In this document: positions 1-5,844 of the stretch, in pieces
Numbering within the stretch: the stretch's first letter is position 1
How the letters are laid out: every line of letters starts with the position of its first letter
Source: Terriglobia bacterium
GTDB lineage: Bacteria > Acidobacteriota > Terriglobia > UBA7540
Direction of reading: 5' to 3'
Assembly: GCA_022866195.1 (NCBI GenBank)
Contig: JALHUF010000666.1
Span: forward strand, 1 to 7,594
Length of the DNA stretch: 7,594 bases
Notes under the pieces: generated by a model
What the model was told of the DNA's origin: nothing
The model's database searches: none
Seen by the model: the letters and a program-made list of their open reading frames with translations, nothing else
Position numbers and translations under genes: made by a program

Positions 1-222
1 AGTGGTCCGGAACTTGGCGTTGTCCTTCTTCAACGCCCCGTTGACTACGGTGCCCTCAATGGTCACCTCGCGCACATTGTCTTTCCCTACCTCGTTGGTG
101 AACTCGGTGAAGGTGAGCTCGCGGACTTTCTCGCCCGTGCTGGACCTGACCACGGCCCAGATCACCAGGGCAAAGGCTGCCATCACCACCCAAAAGATTA
201 TGTTCCGAACCGCCGTGTTCAC
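1..222 (-). CDS. ftsH: ATP-dependent zinc metalloprotease FtsH, N-terminal fragment (cut by window edge)
   Basis: This is the start of FtsH, the membrane-anchored AAA+ zinc protease that degrades misfolded membrane proteins and short-lived regulators. Only 74 codons are inside the window; the AAA and protease domains would lie beyond position 1. The visible part is a short basic N-terminus (MNTAVRN), one transmembrane helix at about residues 8-26 (IIFWVVMAAFALVIWAVV), and the start of the periplasmic domain with the family pattern FTEFTNEV...NVREVTIEG. The start is GTG at 220-222, preceded by GGAGGA with a 6-nt spacer, and the frame stays open to the window edge. Its place after tilS and hpt matches the arrangement known in many bacteria and supports the call. 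Orientation places it last in the cluster, 106 bp after the HPRT-like gene. What cannot be judged here is whether the catalytic domains are intact. Confidence 0.9.
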   Translation of the reverse strand, partial: MNTAVRNIIFWVVMAAFALVIWAVVRSSTGEKVRELTFTEFTNEVGKDNVREVTIEGTVVNGALKKDNAKFRTT

Positions 223-228
223 CGCACT

Positions 229-234
229 TCCTCC
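229..234 (-). promoter_or_regulatory. Shine-Dalgarno of ftsH
   Basis: GGAGGA on the minus strand, 6 nt before the GTG at 222. It decides the non-ATG start of ftsH. The 106-bp gap around it also holds a 6-bp GC-rich hairpin (257-271) with no T-run, and no convincing promoter. Confidence 0.75.
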
Positions 235-328
235 CCCGGCCGCCGCTCAAACCTCCCGCCGGGCTCCGGCGCTTGCCAGCTCTCCGTTAGATACCGCAAG
301 CCCTTTCCTGGTCTGGCCTCATCGTCGC

Positions 329-910
329 TCAGCCCAGAGCGGCGAGGTAGGGCAGATTCCGGTATTTTTCCTGGTAGCCTAGGCCGTAGCCTACCAGGAA
401 TTTTCCCGCGGTCCTGAAGCCCACATAGTCAGTGGCGACGGCAACCTTGCGCTCGTCGGTCTTCTCAATCAGGAGGGCCGTGCGAACCGAGGCGGGGTTC
501 TGTCCGAGGATGTACCGGTAAAGATGGTCCAGGGTCACGCCCGACTGCAAGATCCCGTCTAGCAGCAAGATATCCTTGCCCGCCGCGTCCACAGGCGGGG
601 TGTACTTGATTTCGCGAAGGGGAACGCCGCCCGGCGATACGTCCTGGACTTGCGGCCGGACGAAAGAGCAGAACAGGGGAACCTTAAGCAACCGGATCAG
701 GTCACCCATGAATAGGAAGCAATTGTCCATGATCCCGACCAAGTGGAGGCTCTTGCCCTGGTAATCGCGATTGATCTGCTTGGCCAGTTCCCGCACGCGC
801 CTCCGGAGCTGTACCGCCGAATAGACGGTGCGCAACTTGTTCGCAGCGAGAGCGTTAGCGCCAGCCGATGGTCTGCGTCTCCTGGCGGCTGGCTTGGCAG
901 TTTTTCTCAT
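329..910 (-). CDS. hpt: HPRT-like phosphoribosyltransferase-fold protein with substituted active-site residues
   Basis: A 193-residue protein of the hypoxanthine-guanine phosphoribosyltransferase family, which normally joins hypoxanthine or guanine to PRPP in cytoplasmic purine salvage. Family landmarks are clear: GIMDNCFLFMGDL (59-71) at the pyrophosphate loop, ILLLDGILQSGVTL (114-127) at the PRPP motif, DYVGF (161-165), and VGYGLGYQEKYRNLPY (173-188) near the C-terminus. Several normally conserved residues differ. The usual E-D-I-I-D-T-G reads D118-G119-I-L-Q122-S-G. The loop Lys/Arg-Gly reads D62-N63. The Asp of GYGLD reads G178. A basic extension of about 22 residues (MRKTAKPAARRRR...) precedes the usual start. 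The ATG overlaps the tilS stop (ATGA), with AGGGAG 5 nt upstream, so translation is probably coupled to tilS. The fold call is firm. Enzymatic HPRT activity is doubtful; a conserved divergent subfamily or a regulatory role are alternatives. Confidence 0.85.
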   Translation of the reverse strand: MRKTAKPAARRRRPSAGANALAANKLRTVYSAVQLRRRVRELAKQINRDYQGKSLHLVGIMDNCFLFMGDLIRLLKVPLFCSFVRPQVQDVSPGGVPLREIKYTPPVDAAGKDILLLDGILQSGVTLDHLYRYILGQNPASVRTALLIEKTDERKVAVATDYVGFRTAGKFLVGYGLGYQEKYRNLPYLAALG

Positions 911-2343
911 CTCAGCTCCCTGCGCGCCTTATCGGCGGGTTGCGATTCCTCCGTGATAACGAGCACGTTGCGCGAAGCGGCGGAAGCGGCAACTGAAGCC
1001 GCCACCGGGAAGTCCCGAACCCAGACAATCTCCTTGCCGCTCACCAGGACGGGCCAGGCCCCCCGTTGCTCGCGGGGAATCTTCCGCTGTCGAAATAGCT
1101 CCTTGAGCTTCAAGAGCTTACGACACCCCACTGGCTGAAAGCGGTCACCGGCGCGCCAGTTCCGGAGCACCAGTCCTCCGGGCAACTTCTGCGCATCTAG
1201 ACACCACTCCGCGTGTTTATTATACGCCCTTCCCAGTTCCTCCGCCCCAACAATTTTGAACCGCAAGGTGACACCTAGGCGAGAAATGCCGACCTCCGCG
1301 GGCGCCTCTACTTCATAAAAGAAGTCGGGGTCGCCGCACCTGGTCGACTGGGGTCCGATGACCAACCAGTCAAACTCGCGGCGGGCCACCAGGTTGCCGG
1401 GCAGCGCCAGACCTCGGCCGCTCTGGGCTTCGGTGGCCAGGCGCTGCACTGCCTCAATGTGCCTGTGCGTAATTCCTTGCAGGGAGCCGCGGGCTGCCAG
1501 GATCATCTGGCGCAGGACGCGCCGGGCCAACGCGGGAGGGAATTCGAGGAAGGGGCGCACGGGGATTTTTCCCGCGGACCCTTCGCGTACCCGCCAAGCG
1601 TGCGCGCGCTCTCGCGCCTGCGCGTCGAGGTATTCTTCGTCTTCGCGTGCGCGGTCGGCAAGCTCCTTGAGCTGGGGGATGATATCGACGTCAAACGCCT
1701 TCTGGAGCCAAGGGAAGAATTCCAGACGGACTTTATTGCGCCGGAATCGCAGGTCACGGTTCGTCGCGTCGATTCGGAACGCTGTTTTTCGTTTGCCGAG
1801 TTCCGCCTCGATCTCGGCGCGGGTGAGGCTGAGAAAAGGCCGCACCACCTTGCCCTCGAGCACGGGATAGATACCCCCCAGGCCGCGCGTGCCCGTGCCA
1901 CGCAGCAGACGAAGGAACACTGTCTCCGCCTGGTCGCTGGCAGTGTGCCCGGTGGCGACCTTGTCGAGCTGGCCGCGATGAACTAGGGAGAAGAAAAACC
2001 GATAGCGGAGGTCGCGCGCCGTGGCCTCCAAATTCCCGCGCCTTTCCCGCGCTAGCCGGGCCACGTCAGCCTCTCCGCGGATAAACTGGACGTCGTGACG
2101 GCTTGCCAGGTCACGCACGAAGCGCTCATCTTCGTCCGACTCTGCGCCACGTAGGCGGTGGTTGAAGTGAACGACCGTCAACACCAGCCCTTTATCGCGC
2201 GCCAATTGTTTCATGAACTCGAAAAGCAGCACGGAGTCGGGGCCGCCTGAAACCGCCACACCCACCCGTTCGCCGGGACGAAAAAGCTCGCTCCGCCGCA
2301 TTTGCAGAGACCATCGGTTGTACAAGTCAGAGCGTCGAGGCAT
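907..2343 (-). CDS. tilS: tRNA(Ile)-lysidine synthetase TilS
   Basis: TilS uses ATP and lysine to convert C34 of the tRNA(Ile) CAU anticodon to lysidine, so that the tRNA reads AUA and is charged with isoleucine. It is essential in most bacteria. From the ATG at 2343 the protein has 478 residues, close to the usual length of the long TilS form. Landmarks are the PP-loop SGGPDS (32-37), HFNHRLRG (59-66), GHTASDQAET (132-141), RNKVRLEFFP (202-211), and a C-terminal tRNA-recognition domain with LRNWRAGDRFQP (393-404) and KELFRQRKIPREQRGAWPVL (414-433). All core motifs look intact. An in-frame ATG at 2379 would add 12 residues. I prefer 2343 because GAGGGAG sits 5 nt upstream of it, while 2379 has no clear ribosome site. 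The gene starts 66 bp after the anti-sigma-type gene and ends in a 4-bp overlap with the HPRT-like gene. Confidence 0.95.
   Translation of the reverse strand: MPRRSDLYNRWSLQMRRSELFRPGERVGVAVSGGPDSVLLFEFMKQLARDKGLVLTVVHFNHRLRGAESDEDERFVRDLASRHDVQFIRGEADVARLARERRGNLEATARDLRYRFFFSLVHRGQLDKVATGHTASDQAETVFLRLLRGTGTRGLGGIYPVLEGKVVRPFLSLTRAEIEAELGKRKTAFRIDATNRDLRFRRNKVRLEFFPWLQKAFDVDIIPQLKELADRAREDEEYLDAQARERAHAWRVREGSAGKIPVRPFLEFPPALARRVLRQMILAARGSLQGITHRHIEAVQRLATEAQSGRGLALPGNLVARREFDWLVIGPQSTRCGDPDFFYEVEAPAEVGISRLGVTLRFKIVGAEELGRAYNKHAEWCLDAQKLPGGLVLRNWRAGDRFQPVGCRKLLKLKELFRQRKIPREQRGAWPVLVSGKEIVWVRDFPVAASVAASAASRNVLVITEESQPADKARRELR
916..921 (-). promoter_or_regulatory. Shine-Dalgarno of the HPRT-like gene, inside tilS
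   Basis: AGGGAG on the minus strand, 5 nt before the ATG at 910. It lies within the last codons of tilS. With the ATGA start/stop overlap it suggests translational coupling of the two genes. Confidence 0.6.
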
Positions 2344-2348
2344 CCCGG

Positions 2349-2355
2349 CTCCCTC
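2349..2355 (-). promoter_or_regulatory. Shine-Dalgarno supporting the 2343 start of tilS
   Basis: GAGGGAG on the minus strand with a 5-nt spacer to the ATG at 2343. The alternative ATG at 2379 is preceded only by AATGCGCTCAG, which gives poor ribosome pairing. Confidence 0.55.
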
Positions 2356-2409
2356 GGCAGGGGCGGCATCGAACCCCATCTGAGCGCATTCTAGCAGGTT
2401 GGAGGGGAT

Positions 2410-3639
2410 TTAATCTCGGGGAGTGGTATTCCAGGACTTGCCGCCGTCGGTAGTGGTAAGCGTCCGGCCGTCGCGCGTCACCACCTGCGCGCTTAGTTCG
2501 GCGCTGGCTACCACTAGGACCAAGTCGGCGCGGGTCGGGATTGAGATTCGTTTCCACGTGGCTCCCCCATCCGTCGTTCGCAGAACCGTGCCCGACTCAC
2601 CGACCACCCAGCCCACGGAAGGAGTGGGGAAGGCGATGTCGAGGAGATTAGTGTCGACCCCGCTCGTTTGTGTCACCCACGTTCCGTTGGCGCCGGCCTT
2701 CTGAATCAGCCCCTGCCGACCTACACGCCAGCCTTCAGGGCGCGCGGTGGCCACGGCCTTCTTTACCAGGGGAGCCGGGCTCACGAGGTGGAATGTCGTT
2801 GCCTCGTTGGCTGGCGCGGCACCTGCTGCTTCGGCTGCGCGTTCCGCCGCTTTCTCGCGCTCGGTCGGAGGCGGGGCGGCCGCCGGAGCTTCCAGGCGGG
2901 AAACCACGTGGTCTTGGTAGGCCGTTGAGGCTGCTTTATCTTCCCGCGTGACGGCGGGGGCTGCTGCGGCCAGTCGCGCCCGCGTGCTGGGCGTGGCGAT
3001 TGCTCCCTGCTCAGCGCTTCCCGGCTGCGCCTCTTTCGCGCCGCCTCCTGCCTCTGCTGCTACCGTCGCGGCGGGCTCGGCTGTGTAAAGCTGGGCGCGA
3101 GCTGGTGCCTCGCGTACAACCATCTCTCCTTTCGGCTTCTTCGCGGGCTCTGTTTTGGCCATCTTCTGGCGCACTGCCGGCGCGGTTCGAGCGAATTCAT
3201 CCTTCGGCCCGGCTGGCAAAGGTTGAGTCGCGGGAGCGGGTGGCGCCTTTAGCGCGGGCTGCTCTTGTTGTTTCAGCAGGGGGCGAAATTCGCCGGTGTA
3301 CCAGAGCCCCGCCACTACCAGAGCCACCAGCGCCGGTGCTGCCAACGCCCAACGGAACCAAGCGATCTTCCTCGCGGGGACGGGCGCGAGCACTTGGACC
3401 CTTGCCGGCTCTTCAGCTTCGCTCAGGCGGACCAGTTCAGCCACTTGTTCCTGGCAGCGCGCGCAGCCTGCAAGATGCAGTTGCAGGCTCTCGCGTTCGC
3501 CGCGGGTGAGTGTCCGCTCCACGAAAGCGGCCAGCATCTCCGCCGCGGGACAGTCCGCGCCGCCAGCTTTGAGCAGGGCGCGGAGCCTGTCCCCGATCAG
3601 CTTCTCAATTGGCTTGTCCGAGGCTGAGCTGTCTTTCAT
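2410..3639 (-). CDS. Membrane anti-sigma-type protein: zinc finger, one TM helix, Pro/Ala linker, Ycf48/BNR-like C-terminus
   Basis: A 409-residue protein, probably the partner and negative regulator of the sigma factor encoded just upstream. Domain order: a zinc-finger anti-sigma domain (about 28-72) with C30-P and the H-x3-C-x2-C motif HLAGCARC (H55, C59, C62). Next comes one hydrophobic helix (about 97-114, LAAPALVALVVAGLWY), then a long low-complexity Ala/Pro/Glu/Lys linker (about 120-285). The C-terminal region (about 300-409) carries Ycf48/BNR-type signatures: GWRVGRQG (303-310), VGWVVGESG (342-350), TTDGGATW (355-362) and TTDGGKSW (396-403). The expected topology is a cytoplasmic zinc finger and a periplasmic C-terminus. 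The visible blades are too few for a full seven-bladed propeller. The ATG at 3639 lies 93 bp after the sigma stop, with only a weak GTGAGTGAGAG upstream. Domain calls are firm; anti-sigma function is inferred from the motif and the neighbour. Confidence 0.8.
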   Translation of the reverse strand: MKDSSASDKPIEKLIGDRLRALLKAGGADCPAAEMLAAFVERTLTRGERESLQLHLAGCARCQEQVAELVRLSEAEEPARVQVLAPVPARKIAWFRWALAAPALVALVVAGLWYTGEFRPLLKQQEQPALKAPPAPATQPLPAGPKDEFARTAPAVRQKMAKTEPAKKPKGEMVVREAPARAQLYTAEPAATVAAEAGGGAKEAQPGSAEQGAIATPSTRARLAAAAPAVTREDKAASTAYQDHVVSRLEAPAAAPPPTEREKAAERAAEAAGAAPANEATTFHLVSPAPLVKKAVATARPEGWRVGRQGLIQKAGANGTWVTQTSGVDTNLLDIAFPTPSVGWVVGESGTVLRTTDGGATWKRISIPTRADLVLVVASAELSAQVVTRDGRTLTTTDGGKSWNTTPRD

Positions 3640-3732
3640 CTCTCACTCACATTCTCGACACGGCGCCCCTTGCCGCCTGCCTGCTCTCTTCTCCGACCAT
3701 AGAACGAACCTGACGCCGCGCATTGCAGATTT

Positions 3733-4593
3733 TTATTTGCTTTTCAGCGCCTTATCCAACTCCACGGCCACGCCGCGGGAGGCGAAGTCCAGGCAGCGGC
3801 CAACGTCGTAGGCGCTGAGTTTTTTCACATTCCGCAAGTAGCCTGCGATGCGTTTCTGCAGCTTCTTGCGCAAGGACTCCAGATGACGCGAGATGGTGGC
3901 TTCGTGCTCCCCGGTCAACCGCCCCATCTGCTTCAGGGTCAACTGCTGCACATAGGAATAGCCGAGGAGGAGCTTCTCCTCCGCCGGGAGATCCCGCAGG
4001 CAGGTTTCCACGGCCTCGCTCAGGCAGGCGTCATAGCGCTGGTCGTCGGCCTCGGAGACCGAGTTCGCAGCCGGCGCAGCGTCACCCGGGCTTTCGGGCA
4101 GCGGCTCCAGCCGCCTCTGGCGTCGGTACTCATCCACGAACTTGCGGTAGACGACCGCGTGCAACCAGGTTTTCAGACTGCTTCGGCCGTGGAAGTAGAT
4201 ACACCGGGACGAACGGACGGCCGCGGAAGAATCAACACCATAGAGTTCCGTCAGGAGCGAATCCGCCAGCTCGCGCGCCTGCGCTTCTTCGTGGACGATG
4301 GCGCGGGCCGCTTCATAAAGCACGCCACGATATTCGGAGCAGAAGGCGTCCCAGGCGCGTTCGCTTCCCTGCGCGCAGCCCCAGGCAAGCGCCAGGTCCT
4401 CCGCGCGCAAGGTGCTGAGGAGTTGCGGGACCTCGCGGGGATTGGCCGCGGCCGCCGCAGCTATTCCCTGCCAGGCAACGCGCGCGAAGTCCTCGAGGGA
4501 GACCGACCAGCGCGCCGCACCCGAAGCTCGATGGAGCGCCTCCAGGCGCACGCGATGGTCGGTAAAGAAGTGGTCGAAGTCCAGGTCGGCCAT
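3733..4593 (-). CDS. RNA polymerase sigma factor, sigma-70 family (ECF-like) with N-terminal extension
   Basis: A 286-residue protein from the ATG at 4593. Region 2 spans about residues 79-162, with the core and -10-recognition stretch FHGRSSLKTWLHAVVYRKF and the basic DEYRRQRRLE segment. An acidic, low-conservation linker follows (about 164-190). Region 4 (about 202-249) contains LPAEEKLLLGYSYVQQLTLK and a helix-turn-helix, MGRLTGEHEATISRHLESLR. Two features are unusual for a minimal ECF factor. About 75 residues precede region 2, and a tail of about 35 residues follows region 4. Downstream lies a zinc-finger membrane protein, the usual genetic partner of ECF factors, so control by sequestration at the membrane is likely. 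The start is uncertain: an in-frame GTG at 4656 would add 21 residues (MLFRSKRGG...), and neither start has a strong Shine-Dalgarno. Target promoters cannot be read from this window. Confidence 0.85.
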   Translation of the reverse strand: MADLDFDHFFTDHRVRLEALHRASGAARWSVSLEDFARVAWQGIAAAAAANPREVPQLLSTLRAEDLALAWGCAQGSERAWDAFCSEYRGVLYEAARAIVHEEAQARELADSLLTELYGVDSSAAVRSSRCIYFHGRSSLKTWLHAVVYRKFVDEYRRQRRLEPLPESPGDAAPAANSVSEADDQRYDACLSEAVETCLRDLPAEEKLLLGYSYVQQLTLKQMGRLTGEHEATISRHLESLRKKLQKRIAGYLRNVKKLSAYDVGRCLDFASRGVAVELDKALKSK

Positions 4594-4706
4594 ACCGCTC
4601 AAGCCGGCGGCGGCCAAGGCGAGAAACCTACCGCCTCTCTTGCTCCTGAAAAGCACTCTGGCAGCTTTCCGGAGAGAAAGTCAAGCGAGGCGCGGCCGTC
4701 TTACGG

Positions 4707-5519
4707 TTACTTCACGGTGAAGTCCGGGGGACGTTTCAGCCTCTCGTAAAGCTCGCGGCGGCCTTCCTTGTCGCCGTCCTGAATGCGGTGCGCGGCAGCG
4801 GCGACGGCTTCCGCCGTGGCGCGAGGAACCACCGCCACACCCTCCGTGTCGGCCACGATGATGTCGCCCGGCATCACCAGCACTCCCCCAATATTCACCG
4901 GATTGTTGTAAGACTCAATCACCACCCGGCCCGGGTCGATGCCGCGCGTGGAACCACGCTGATAAACCGGAATGCGCTCGAGGATCACCTCATCCGAGTC
5001 GCGGCAGCCGCCGTCAATGACAATGCCGCGCATGCCGCGAGTGAACCAACCGAGCGCGTTGTTCGAGCCGCAGAAGCCAGCGTCCCGAGTCCGTGAGGCG
5101 TCGATCACCAGAATTGTGTCGGGCTTGAGGAAGTTTTCGAAATCGCCGGGAATCCGCGTCTCATACCAGTGGGATTCCCACCTGGCAAACTCATCGTGGG
5201 AGCCGAAGATGGGCGCGCGCTCCTGCGGGGGAACGATGCGTAAGGTGACCGCTACCCCGTATATACGGTGCGTAAACTTCTCCTCGTCGCGCCACAGCGG
5301 CTTGATGGCAGAGTCCAGGATGGTGACATCCTGGAGCCCGACCACGTCCAGGCCGTCCACCACGTCCGTGACCCGCAGGCCGTGGAATTTCTTCACCAGC
5401 GCTTCATTTTCCTGCTGGGAGTATGACTTCCCCGGCAGATATTGCCTGGAAAAGGGTGGTTCTTGGGCCTGGGCGGCAGCTAGCCCGGCAAGGAAAAAGA
5501 AAATCGCGATGTGCTTCAT
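4707..5519 (-). CDS. Exported RraA-like protein (HMG/CHA aldolase fold)
   Basis: A 270-residue protein with a clear signal peptide (MKHIAIFFFLAGLAAAQA, probable cleavage after residue 18), so it should act in the periplasm or outside the cell. The body is the RraA-like fold shared by HMG/CHA aldolases, oxaloacetate decarboxylases and the RNase E inhibitor RraA. Visible motifs are LRVTDVVDGL (48-57), GSNNALG (151-157), the signature RGIVIDGGCRDSDE (164-177) with the Arg-Asp pair R173-D174, VVIESYNNPVNIGGVLVMPG (199-218), and DIIVADTEGVAVVPR (219-233). R-D-x2-E fits the aldolase metal and substrate site, which argues for a divalent-metal lyase rather than an RNase regulator; an exported protein could not reach RNase E. 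The ATG at 5519 is chosen because GGAGG lies 5 nt upstream and the signal peptide begins there. An upstream in-frame GTG (5531) is less likely. It follows ybdD by 27 bp, probably in one transcript. The substrate is unknown. Confidence 0.85.
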   Translation of the reverse strand: MKHIAIFFFLAGLAAAQAQEPPFSRQYLPGKSYSQQENEALVKKFHGLRVTDVVDGLDVVGLQDVTILDSAIKPLWRDEEKFTHRIYGVAVTLRIVPPQERAPIFGSHDEFARWESHWYETRIPGDFENFLKPDTILVIDASRTRDAGFCGSNNALGWFTRGMRGIVIDGGCRDSDEVILERIPVYQRGSTRGIDPGRVVIESYNNPVNIGGVLVMPGDIIVADTEGVAVVPRATAEAVAAAAHRIQDGDKEGRRELYERLKRPPDFTVK

Positions 5520-5524
5520 GGAAA

Positions 5525-5529
5525 CCTCC
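5525..5529 (-). promoter_or_regulatory. Shine-Dalgarno of the RraA-like gene
   Basis: GGAGG on the minus strand with a 5-nt spacer (TTTCC) to the ATG at 5519. It falls in the 27-nt gap after the ybdD stop, fixes the start, and argues for independent initiation rather than read-through. Confidence 0.75.
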
Positions 5530-5546
5530 ACTTCGCTCCTTCCCGC

Positions 5547-5729
5547 TCAGCAACACCGCGCGGGAGGGGTGTACTTGTGTCGGTCGCGCCACAAATAGAA
5601 CTCTTGCGGCGTCAGGGGACGGCCTCCGTGCTTGAGGACGTAGTCGCAGTATCGCGCGTAAGCGGTTTCGCCGAACAAGTCGCGCAGATATTCAATGATG
5701 CCTCGGAGCACTTTGCGAGTTTGAGCCAT
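5547..5729 (-). CDS. ybdD: YbdD/YjiX-family small protein, CstA partner
   Basis: A 60-residue cytoplasmic protein of the YbdD/YjiX family, sometimes annotated as 'putative selenoprotein'. Recognisable features are the amphipathic N-terminal helix (VLRGIIEYLRDLFGE), YARYCDYVLKHGG, the LTPQEFYLWRDRHKY motif (39-53), and the C-terminal ARCC. The terminal Cys-Cys is a family hallmark also seen in E. coli YbdD. Homologues sit beside cstA/btsT and have been linked to pyruvate uptake by these transporters; the exact mechanism is not known to me. The ATG at 5729 is preceded by GAGGA with a 7-nt spacer. The gene follows cstA by 115 bp, more than is usual for this pair, and the spacer is filled with repeat-like DNA. 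The stop is TGA, directly after the two Cys codons and in frame with the next gene. Confidence 0.9.
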   Translation of the reverse strand: MAQTRKVLRGIIEYLRDLFGETAYARYCDYVLKHGGRPLTPQEFYLWRDRHKYTPPARCC

Positions 5730-5736
5730 TAGGAAG

Positions 5737-5741
5737 TCCTC
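5737..5741 (-). promoter_or_regulatory. Shine-Dalgarno of ybdD
   Basis: GAGGA on the minus strand, 7 nt before the ATG at 5729. It supports this start for a very short gene. Confidence 0.55.
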
Positions 5742-5748
5742 GCTTCTC

Positions 5749-5833
5749 AGTCATCAGCCAGCCACCAGTCGTCAGTGATTGACCAGCGGCCTCGGCCACT
5801 GACAACTGATAACCAACCACGAACAACCAACAA
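5749..5833. repeat. Intergenic imperfect direct and inverted repeats (CAGTC/GTCAG and AACCAAC words)
   Basis: The spacer between cstA and ybdD is built from short related words. On the plus strand these are TCAGTCATCAG, CCAGCCACCAGTCGTCAGTG, CCACTGACAACTGATAACC and AACCACGAACAACCAACAA. GTCAGTG (5771-5777) and CACTGAC (5797-5803) form a 7-bp inverted pair. A competing hairpin, CAG(C)GGCC-TC-GGCC(A)CTG, spans 5784-5801. There is no T-run, so it is not an intrinsic terminator. The composition is unlike the flanking GC-rich coding DNA. It resembles dispersed intergenic repeats I associate with some Acidobacteriota genomes, but copies elsewhere cannot be checked here. Confidence 0.5.
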
Positions 5834-5844
5834 TTTCCTTTCGA

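Noticed and set aside
257..271. GC hairpin between the HPRT-like gene and ftsH as a terminator
   Set aside because: The stem is only 6 bp with a 3-nt loop and no T-run on either strand.
2..382. Plus-strand open frame (about 126 codons) at the left edge
   Set aside because: It lies opposite the ftsH start and the end of the HPRT-like gene. The minus strand gives a clear FtsH N-terminus with a strong ribosome site.
1459..1986. Plus-strand open frame inside tilS
   Set aside because: It is antisense to well-conserved TilS motifs and shows no family signature of its own.
2388..2393. TAGAAT on the minus strand as a -10 box for tilS
   Set aside because: It matches 5 of 6 bases, but no -35-like sequence lies 16-18 nt upstream.
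4679..4684. TTGACT on the minus strand as a -35 box for the sigma gene
   Set aside because: No -10-like hexamer follows at 16-19 nt; the sequence there is GC-rich (CCAGAG). The sigma gene could use its own promoter type, but that cannot be read from one site.
3883..4749. Long plus-strand open frame (about 288 codons) opposite the sigma-factor gene
   Set aside because: It mirrors a strongly supported sigma factor on the other strand, has no recognisable motifs, and is explained by GC-rich codon use.
5784..5801. Hairpin in the cstA-ybdD spacer as an intrinsic terminator
   Set aside because: The stem has a mismatch and no T-run follows on the minus strand. It is better treated as part of the repeat.
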